Source: Pyrenophora tritici-repentis
Taxonomy: Eukaryota; Ascomycota; Dothideomycetes; Pleosporales; Pleosporaceae
Assembly (NCBI RefSeq): GCF_003171515.1
Contig: NC_089390.1
Span: 5,766,001 to 5,830,000, forward strand
Length of the DNA: 64,000 nucleotides
Reading direction: 5' to 3'
A program made the translations under genes and the position numbers. The notes beneath the pieces are model-generated. The model saw only the letters and a program-made list of their open reading frames with translations. It ran no database searches and was not told where the DNA came from. Position 1 is the first letter of the stretch. Every line of letters starts with the position of its first letter. Positions 56,300-64,000 of the stretch are shown here, one piece after another.

Positions 56300-57930
56300 C
56301 GAATTAAAACCTTTGAGATGCCCATCATGTCCGGCGCTCATCACATGATCTGTGCTCCAGTTGTCCATATGAACACCTCTTTACCTCCTCATCTTCTTCT
56401 TTCCTACTTCCCATATCTTCCAAAACTCAAACCTGAAACTCTAAAACATGACCAAATTTGTTCTGATGTATTCCGCTTTTTCTTGATAAATCTTAAAAGA
56501 CAGTCGGCTGTTCGACATGTTCTTTCTTCTTCGACCATTCTCTTTCCCCATTTTCTCTAAGAACACCAGAAATGCGTAAGAAACAAATTGATATGAATAC
56601 CTTTTTATAGGCGGATCAAAATAATATTACCACAGCTATATGCTTTCCTCTTCTCCGCCTTTTTCACTTATTTATCAAAACAAAAATACAGAGGCTCCGC
56701 TCCATGTCTTCTCTGCGACTTCTCGAATTTGAAAAGAAACAAATGTCTATGCATATGGTTGGCTGCGAATACAACAAAACAGACAAACACTACTACTATG
56801 TTTCCTGTATTCCTTGAAAACTCAAAAATAAAACCTTGACTATATGAATGTCTCCCGCCTCTCGCGCTTTTCTTGAAAACCAACACGAGTAACAAGAGAG
56901 ACGATGTGTGGAGTCCGACTCTCCAGCTTCAAAAATACTGAAATCTTTCCCTGTTGTTCTGGGATAATATCTTAAAACCGCGTCGGTCCGCTTTTGTAGG
57001 GTTCCAGGCTGTGTGCCTCCTTGAAACTCTGGGAGTGGTACCTTCTTTTTTCTAAATCCTTTCTTCTCTGTCTAAGGAGAGTATTCTAAGAAACTCCTAG
57101 CAGATGTGCTTTATGTGGCTGTTGCCTGGCGTTTCTGCCCTTTAAATCTTTTCTTGGAAAAATAGTGAAGAGATTACTGGCATAGATTTTCCCTTCTTCT
57201 CTAGGAAGCTATGAGAAACCACACCCAGAAATCCTCATGTTTGCGTCGGGTCTGGGGTTCCGGCCTTTCCTATTTTTATAAATCCGCCTTGCTTACTTTG
57301 ACACGGTGTTCTCCCCTCTTCTCTGGAAAAGCTACTGAAATCTCTATGGGAATTGTGGATGCATCCGCTGGGCGTAGTATATCTGGTCTTTACTATCTTT
57401 CCTAAAAAGACAGCTCCGATATAATGGAGTTCTATCTGCTTCTTCCTGAAAACGTACTGAAAAGCACATGGGACCTTTATATAAGTGTCCTGGTCCCGGC
57501 GTACCTAGCTTTTCTTTGCTCTTCTAAAAAAAACGGTACACACATTCTTGGGATCCTCTTGTCCCTTTGTTTTTCTGAAAACTTAATGAAAACAATATGG
57601 GAGCTCTACATGAGCGCGTTGGGCCTAGCGTTCCGGCCTTCCTTATTTTTCTCTAAAAGACACCATACGTGTTTTCACATGTTATTCTCTCTTCTTCTTC
57701 CTGAAAACTTCATAAAACCATCTGGGACCTGCACATGACTGCGCTGGGCCTGGCTTTCCTTATCTTTCTCTAAAAGAATCCAGTGAATACACATCATGTT
57801 CTTCTCCGTTCTTCATAAAAGCTCATTAAAACACCATTTGCGAATTATATATGAGTGCACTGGACTTAACGTTGCGGCCTTCTTTATTCTCCTCTAAAAG
57901 AAGCAGTGCTATGTATTAATGTTCTTCTCC
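56300..57930. repeat. Degenerate minisatellite region, about 1.6 kb
   Basis: Diverged tandem units, clearest from 57430 to 57910. Each has a ttcttcctgaaaac box, an a(t)taaaac...tgggacctgcacatga box, a gcgctgggcctagcg box, a ccggccttccttatttttc box and a tctaaaaga box, repeating about every 110-130 bp (starts near 57440, 57570, 57700 and 57815). Weaker units (ttctt...ctgaaa..., ...cttaaaagac...) extend left to about 56400. No coding potential survives; the short frames seen here derive from the repeats. Confidence 0.7.
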
Positions 57931-58017
57931 CGTTTTCGCTTATGTCGCTTTCGCTAGGATCGTTATATTCATTCCCGTCTGTGTGTGGTTCTGGTCGTCG
58001 TTCGAATCCGCCTCAAA

Positions 58018-58089
58018 ATTGTCGCCTGACCCGTCATCAGTATTGTCGCCTGATCTGTTGTTGGTATCGTCGCCTAACCCGTCGTCGGT
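58018..58089. repeat. Three 24-bp tandem units
   Basis: Units at 58018, 58042 and 58066 (attgtcgcctgacccgtcat-type) encode DD-G-GDN-like repeats on the minus strand. A partial fourth unit follows (atcgttggt). Confidence 0.85.
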
Positions 58090-58346
58090 ATCGTTGGTAT
58101 CGAGCGTAAGCTTGTATGTAGTATTAGAGTTCTTTTTGCTGCTCTTCACGACTGAAAGAGTGGTGCGGGCGCGTTGGTTGTCAGTGATTATGATGGTCGA
58201 CCTGCTGGTGTGCTTGCTACTAGCCAATACCTCACTGTAGGATATTGTTTTTTTGGCTGCCCGTGGAAGAGTTGTTCGTCCAACTTCGGCATTTGTGACT
58301 TTAAGTTGCGACGGGGTTTGTAGAGGAATGTACAACGTGGATTGGA

Positions 58347-58400
58347 GGCGTAGCTGGTGTAGCTGGCACAACTGGCGTAGCTAGCGTAACTGGCGTATAG
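58347..58400. repeat. Six 9-bp tandem units
   Basis: ggcgtagct-type units (ggcgtagct, ggtgtagct, ggcacaact, ggcgtagct, agcgtaact, ggcgtatag), read as Ala-Ser-Tyr repeats on the minus strand. Confidence 0.85.
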
Positions 58401-58930
58401 GCGTAGACGCTCGTGTTCTCCTTGCAGCTGCTGGTATAGGTCTGATATGCAATCCCTGACGTGAGCGCTTAAGAGGGCGGGCATCCTCATCATCATCAAT
58501 ATGTATCGGCATGGTTGCCGATCCTATATGACTTCTATTGTGGTGGGCACCCTTTTTGTCGTCGATGTAAATCAGAGTGGCTGCTGATCCTAGCACTTGT
58601 ACTTCGATAGCAGGAGGTTCGGTAGGTTCAGTGGCAGTTGTAGGAGGCTGAGCAATGACTGTGTCGATTTCTCTAAATGAACGTTGGACTGAAAGTCGTG
58701 GTGTGCGTGTAATAAATTGGTTGATTCAAGTCTGAGATGGGTCGTTGTTTGCTCTCGCCAACCAGGATTTGACCATAGTAGCTAGGTAGAGAGGGTATAA
58801 ACAATATCATGTGTAGTGCAAGCGAGGCGAGGTTTGTGATGTAGGTAAGGTAGTGAGGCTGGGAATTAAGAGAGGAGAATGAAGGTGACGAAAAGGTGCG
58901 GTTTTATTAGGTAGGAGAGGTCTAGTGTGA

Positions 58931-59062
58931 GCTGAGCCAAGACATGCTAAGAGTAGGCGCGAAGGACAAGCATGTGCAGGCGCAGGTGTGGTATACGCTG
59001 AGTGAAGACATCCTATAAGGTAGGCACGAGAGACTAGAAGCATGTGTAGATACCGGTATGAA
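58931..59062. repeat. Diverged 66-bp direct duplication
   Basis: gctgagccaagacatgctaa at 58931 recurs as gctgagtgaagacatcctat at 58997. The shared text includes gtaggc.cga, ga..agcatgtg.ag and a final gata or tata box. Non-coding. Confidence 0.65.
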
Positions 59063-60238
59063 GGTTGCGGCTTAGTATCGTGTGTTGTCGTACCACCTGT
59101 CGGCCTTGAGTACGGTTAGGGCTGTGTTTGTTACTCATTGGCTTCGTCTAGAACAAAGAGTACGCCGTTTTCCCGAAATCCGAGATACCGCGGAGCCATA
59201 TTCAATGTTTTATATGCCGGTACCATATACATTTCGTGTTCTCCGCGCCAATGCGTTCCCGCTCTTCTCGCCGGTCTGACCGTGCCCAAGCATGCTAATA
59301 CGCCGGTCGCCCTTAGTACTTTTCCAATCAGGACCAACCTCGTTTGGCGACTTCAAGTTAGCGATGAGTCCTTCGCGTGTCATCATCTTCTTCAAGGTTT
59401 GATGTGGTCGAAACGGTACGTGTAAAGACGACAGATGATGACGTGCAGCCCGACACAAACCCAGCGGAGCCTGTAGCCCTGAAAAGCTACAATACAGGTA
59501 GCTGCGTCAGTACTCGAGCGGTTTACAACACCTCATGATACCGCGGAGATGGATGTGTATGGAGTGGTGCCGCGTGGCTGGTAATACGAGAAACAGCCAC
59601 GGGTGTCATGACAGCTGCGCCACGATGGTTGACACAGCACTAAACCCAAATAGGTAGAGTTTGCGAGAAAATTACCGACTACCTACCCATGAGGATCCGG
59701 TGATGCCGCTCGGCGCACAAGGACTGCCGATTCGGACTGCCAATATGCCCATCGTCCGAACCCAAGATGGAAAGTCCTCGCTGGCTGCATCGTCTTTACA
59801 CGTTTCCCTATGCCAGTCGAGACGTGCTTTCTGTATGCTTGGTGGTGCGATCGCGTCTGCCTTCCCTGTCCTGACTCCGCTCCGTGCCGAGCGCGCTCCC
59901 CTAACCGTAACCACGACCCCAACATCAATCAATCGAGCTTATCCCTGCGTTACTCGGCCACAGGAGAGTTACTCTTCCGGCCCATCTGGAAGCTTATCGA
60001 AGGTTGGCCAGCTGGGGCTTGTCGTCGCGAATTAATGTCAACGTAGGCCTGATGGTAGTCGTAGGCTTTAGAGGCGGAGTCTTCCAGAAGTCCATCAGGA
60101 GAAACCACTTTTTGCTCGCAACTTGTTTATAGCCAGAGATCGGTGCTGGGAGCCAGGCATTTGTTGATCTTGGTGCCTGAGTGTTGAGAACAGCCTTAGT
60201 CTTCTTTTCGCCATCCCTTGTGTTGCCTTTATATCACC
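59063..60238. other. Intergenic 1.2 kb upstream of the Zn2Cys6 factor
   Basis: Short frames only. A minus-strand stretch at 59130-59460 has some protein-like text (APRYLGFRENGVLFVLDE) but in broken frames. No RNA gene recognised. Confidence 0.45.
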
Positions 60239-62451
60239 ATGGTCTACACAGGTAAGCCCAGCCGGGGCTGCGGCATGTGCAAAAGCCGCCGAATCAAGGT
60301 AAGTTCTGGCTTCTCGCGACAATTGCTACTTCCTCTCGACTAGTGGTGCTGGATTACCCGCACGTACGCCAATACGGTTACTTTGGGAGTAGTAGTTTGG
60401 GCCCCCCGCTAATTATGCCAGTGCGACGAGAAACGGCCAACATGTGGAAACTGCAAGAAATCGTCGCGATCCTGTCCAGGCTATCCAGACGATTTTGATC
60501 TGGTTTTTCGGGATGAGAACAAGGCGATGCTCAAGAAGGTGAGGAAGTGTTCTGGGACGACTTCGCCAGGTAGCAGTGCTGGAGCGTCAAGCTCGCATCC
60601 TTCTCCACATCCGTATGTGTTATCCTGGAACCCTCGTTCCGTCCCGCTCCCGCTGCTAGCTATCTATCTGCGCCAAGGAGCTCCATCGCTTACCTTTGCC
60701 ACTATCTATGCATGAACCTGTGGCTGGTATGCGATCGCTTGTGGCTTTGCGTGAAATGAGGACATCAGCTGATCATGTCAGATCTCCATCTTCAACCTTT
60801 GAGGTGGTTTCAGAAGAAAAAGGCTCTGTAGGAGAGCTTGCCTTTCAGACCGCAACATCGTCATCACATGCAAGCCAGTCACAACAGGTACTGCCTTTGA
60901 ACAACTACAGGGCGCAACAAGTGCCTTTTGACCATCCTTTCGACTTTGAAACTTTCGTCTGGAATCTCCAAACAGCCCAAGTGCCGCCCACGATATCACT
61001 CGCTCCGGAATGTGAGGCAGTGCCTTTCTTTTTCAAAAACTTTACCGCCCTTCCGCAACAGGCCGAAAGTACGAGAGGATTTCTCGAATACCTAGTGCCA
61101 CTTTACAACCGTGCCCGTCCAAATTCAGTTCTACATCTTGCCACCACCGCTGTTGCATTGGCAGCGTGCGGACAATATCCCGGAAGACATGAGCTCCTTC
61201 GTGAAGCTGTCTCTACGTATGGCAAAGCCATCAAGAAATTAAACGAGGACTTGAAACACCCCGCAAAAGCGAAAAGCAACGAGACCGTACTTGCTATCCT
61301 CATGTTCTCATTATACGAAGTAAGTCTATCGCTGTGTCTGACCGCGTTTCCAAATTGTTTTCTTTCCTCTAGAACCTATTACCGGTCTTGGTGCTAACCA
61401 CTTCAGACAATTATGAGCACCGATGACACAATCGCAGCCTGGGGTAACCATGTTGATGGTGCTGTTGCACTAACCAAACTAAGAGGAATGGAGCAATTCA
61501 AGGATCCAATGTCTCATGCTATATTCCGTGCAGTACGAACCATGATGGTAAGCACTATCCTTTCATTCAAGTGTCCAACATCTAACTCGAAACAGATCAC
61601 AAGCTGTGTTCAACGTTCAAAACCGGTCGACTCCTTTCCCAGCAAAGCTGGCTGGATAGGCCAGGGTGATATCCACGACGAAAATGCAGCAAATCGACTA
61701 ACCCTAATTTGCATTGACCTGCCCAGCCTACGTGCTCGCGCAAATACCCTTACCAACATGCCTTACGACCCAGCCTACGAATCAGAAGCCAAACAAATCC
61801 TCGACTTTGCGCAACTGGTGGACAGCAACCTTGAAGAATGGTACCGTACATTACCGCCGGAATGGAGGCCTCGCATAATCGGCATCGTTAGCGAGTTGAT
61901 TCCATCCGAGGAACTTTCATTGGCAGCAAAATGGCCAGGGGAGCAACACGTGTATCATGATGTGCCATTGGCGAGCATCATGAATGACTACCGCGTATGT
62001 CGAATATTCTGTACAAGGGTCATCATGGCATGTGTGGAGTGGCTTAACTCGGGCCCTAACTATCGAGATGGAGATAGAGCGCGGAATAAGAGCGTCTATG
62101 TGATCCAGAAGATGGTAGACGAGATCTGCGCATGTGTGCCTTTTCATTTGAGCTATGAGCTGCAGACGGCCGCCAAGGAGATGGGACAGGAGAAGAATGG
62201 TAAGTATCAGTCATTTCTATTCTTTACGTCGTTCAAGAGCTAAATCTTGCGCAGCCGCTGAGGCCTTTGGGGGGTACTCGTTAGTCTGGCCACTATACGT
62301 CGCAGCCAATGCAGATATGATACCGCAAGAGCAACGTGACTGGCTCTTTGGCCGACTCTCAGTCATTGGCACAAAGTTTGGATTGAGTAGTGCACAGGTT
62401 CTAGTACTGGCAAGGAGACACGTGCTCACATGTGGGCCAATGTTCCCATAA
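60239..62451 (+). CDS. Zn2Cys6 transcription factor with fungal-specific domain
   Basis: ATG 60239 (MVYTGKPSRGCGMCKSRRIK) with the binuclear zinc cluster split by intron 1: CGMCKSRRIK then CDEKRPTCGNCKKSSRSC, spacing C-x2-C-x6-C-x6-C-x2-C-x6-C. Exons as I read them: 60239-60298, 60422-60538, 60660-61319, 61407-61547, 61596-62199 and 62255-62451; 592 residues, in phase throughout. The middle-homology region is recognisable (ECEAVPFFFKNFTALPQQAE, GFLEYLVPLYNRARPNSVLH, AKSNETVLAILMFSLYE, WGNHVDGAVALTKLRGMEQF). Intron 2 (60539-60659) is inferred: without it the frame stops at 60713-60715. An alternative acceptor at 60677 is also in phase, so the linker is uncertain. Nuclear regulator; targets unknown. 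Confidence 0.82.
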
Positions 62452-63070
62452 CGCAAGGCTACTATTGAGGGCTGGTGTTGTATGAATATGGTTGAAACGG
62501 GAGTATCATGAATGTATTTCTTTCGTTTAAGCAATAAACACAACAGGCCCTGTTGAAACGGATCTATTCCATGGCGGACTGAAGTTGAAAGAGCGAAGGT
62601 GCCGTTGCATTGAGTCATCCGCATTGAGCAAGTGGTTGCATGACCACGTATTGGAACGGGTGGGTATAGTGGAGACACGACGTTCCTTGGCACCGATGTT
62701 TCTGGCCGGGGCCTGTGAAGATGGCGACATGTTGCTGCGCTTCACATACATGACAGAGTTGATGCCTTCGTATATCAAAACAATGCATCAGGCAATGTCG
62801 ACCCGCAGCGGCCCGTTTCCGCGCCAAGCTTTCGGGGTTTCATTACACGAGCCGCGCAATCGAGGGAGGCGCATCTAGACGTCCCGGCGAACTGCATATC
62901 TCCTTATCCCTTTGCCAAATTGCGGCTGTGCAAGAAGGAAGTCGTCACCATCTTCCATACATATTCTCCAGACGTCACTTGACTATACATTGGTATCGCG
63001 CTTGCTCAGATTACCCCGCCACACTCCTCAGTCGTCAGCCCACCATCAGCCTCATCACGTCACCACCACC
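62452..63070. other. Intergenic 0.6 kb
   Basis: A 97-codon plus frame at 62585-62878 (contains LSKWLHDHVLERVGIVETRR) has no domain and overlaps a leader region; not called as a gene. The promoter of the next small gene lies at the right end. Confidence 0.45.
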
Positions 63071-63472
63071 ATGGGCGCATTAAACCTCATTCCGCTCATC
63101 ATCCTCTTCGCAGTCGTTGGAGGTATTGGATGGGTAGGCTACCAGGTAGGATGACCCTGCCCACATTTGCGCAATAACCGCTGATCATTGCCCGTCGCAG
63201 ATCTACCTCTACTCGAACGAACTCGCCGAGCGCGGCGTGAAGAAGATGGAAAAGAAGAATGTCGTCTTCACTAAAGATGGCGCAAAGGTCGGAGTGAAGG
63301 AAGTGAGCACAGAGTCTTATACAGACAAAACACAAAGAGCATTTGTGAAGACGTGGAACGCCGCTCAAGAGGGGTATGCGTTCGCGACAAGGGCATGGCA
63401 AATTATATGCTAATAGATTGATCCAGTTCTCCCGTATCGCGCCCCTCGTCAACTCGAAAACCTACCAGATGA
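63071..63472 (+). CDS. Small single-pass membrane protein, 97 residues
   Basis: Three exons (63071-63145, 63201-63373, 63427-63472) with 55- and 53-nt GT-AG introns. ATG 63071 is in an ideal context (ccaccaccATGG). The N terminus is a membrane anchor (LIPLIILFAVVGGIGWVGYQ) followed by a Lys/Glu-rich soluble part (ERGVKKMEKKNVVFTKDGAK, VGVKEVSTESYTDKTQ, AFVKTWNAAQEG) and a Ser/Arg/Pro-rich tail (SPVSRPSSTRKPTR). It is the kind of short anchored protein widely conserved but unnamed in filamentous ascomycetes; I do not recognise a characterised family. The intron-retained reading of exon 2 would stop shortly after the donor. Confidence 0.72.
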
Positions 63473-64000
63473 TCGAAACACACGAGATGGAATAACCTTG
63501 ACCTTCAGGTATACCTTCTCGTTTGGACGTTGCCTGGTAGCCTTGTTTCGGACCGAACGAACTGCGACTGCTTTCGACTTTTGCGAACAAGTCGGCGATG
63601 AGTGTCTGAAGTGTCGGAGCGTCATGTGCTATTACACGATATAGGCAATATATGCAGGCCTAGGCGCATGCGGGGCTGGTCAAGTCACACTTTCACTTAT
63701 GAGAATCAAGAGATGGTGTTCACATGACCCACAAGAACCTCGTGTGACACTTACTTGCACTCAACAAACAATTTCGAGACGTTCCTATCGGCGAGAGCTC
63801 GTCCTGGTATGTGGTTTTCTATAGCGTCTTGGGTGACGTTTCTTTTTATAGATGCCGGTGCGGAATTTTACGTTCATGTGCTGAAGACAGTTCCATTGAA
63901 ATGTGGCTATCCATGTAATCAGAAACTTACGTATGATCTCAATACCATGTGCTTGGGTTATGCCCACGTTAGTCACCCTCTTTTGTTCAAGTATAGTCTA
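63473..64000. other. Right-end intergenic sequence
   Basis: No gene supported. Several GT...AG-like pairs occur at 63805-63960, so an exon of a gene extending past the window is possible but cannot be shown. Confidence 0.4.

Larger units (their letters stand above)
57940..58730 (-). pseudogene. Frameshifted relic of a Ser/Thr/Asp-rich hypothetical protein
   Basis: Read leftwards, coding-like text moves through all three minus frames. The first is NQFITRTPRLSVQRSFREID ... MPIHIDDDEDARPLKRSRQ, open after a TGA near 58730 and ending at 58381. The second holds SDLYQQLQGEHERLRLYASY. The third is IPLQTPSQLKVTNAEVGRTT ... TISYSEVLASSKHTS, ending in an Asn/Asp/Gly repeat and a stop at 57940. Two internal minisatellites (9-bp and 24-bp units) lie at or near the frame changes and could have caused them. 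No family recognised. It might instead be an intron-containing gene, but no convincing donor-acceptor pairs restore one frame. Confidence 0.45.

Noticed and set aside
59661..60035. 124-codon plus-strand frame
   Set aside because: No domain and no splice or start support; two overlapping minus-strand frames are equally plausible, so it is treated as chance.

Overview
The window is nuclear DNA of a filamentous ascomycete. Genes carry short (46-143 nt) GT-AG introns, the proteins are typical of Pezizomycotina (a PilA-type eisosome protein, a secreted large-subunit catalase, a Zn2Cys6 regulator, tannase/feruloyl esterase), and some repeats carry transition-type decay like that left by repeat-induced point mutation (RIP). 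Gene style suggests Dothideomycetes, probably Pleosporales, but that is inference; no rRNA or tRNA gene fixes the lineage.

Layout. (1) 1-7.2 kb, housekeeping on the plus strand: Sgd1/NOM1-like ribosome-biogenesis factor (5' end cut by the window), dihydrolipoamide dehydrogenase, replication initiator Sld2, proteasome lid subunit Rpn12. (2) 7.5-29.9 kb, an accessory and decaying block: a hypothetical gene with an in-frame stop, a GH35 beta-galactosidase relic, an intact cytochrome P450, an intact tannase/feruloyl esterase, an S33-type hydrolase pseudogene, a 128-bp MITE, a GH28 polygalacturonase broken in at least three ways, then nested transposons: a stop-ridden Ty3/gypsy-like relic carrying a solo LTR, and a 6,000-bp Ty1/copia element with identical LTRs and an intact target duplication. 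Degenerate tandem repeats follow. (3) 29.9-39.4 kb, minus strand: a two-finger C2H2 transcription factor, COPII coat protein Sec24 and a Pil1/Lsp1 eisosome protein. (4) 39.4-45.8 kb, gene-poor, with one weak candidate for a small secreted protein. (5) 45.8-56.2 kb: secreted catalase, a coiled-coil protein, a tiny four-exon membrane protein, and a divergent, probably mitochondrial, helical-repeat protein. (6) 56.2-60.2 kb: degenerate minisatellite DNA and a frameshifted gene relic. (7) 60.2-63.5 kb: a Zn2Cys6 transcription factor and a small single-pass membrane protein.

The housekeeping genes do not form an operon-like unit. The most coherent signal is in block 2: at least three secreted hydrolase genes (GH35, S33, GH28) are dead within about 12 kb, next to a living tannase/esterase and P450 and beside a stack of transposons of different ages. 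I found no convincing new multi-gene system. The most unusual gene structures are a start codon split by an intron (Pil1-like), an 8-nt first coding exon (68-residue protein), a GC-AG intron (catalase) and a probable 12-nt terminal coding exon (Sec24).
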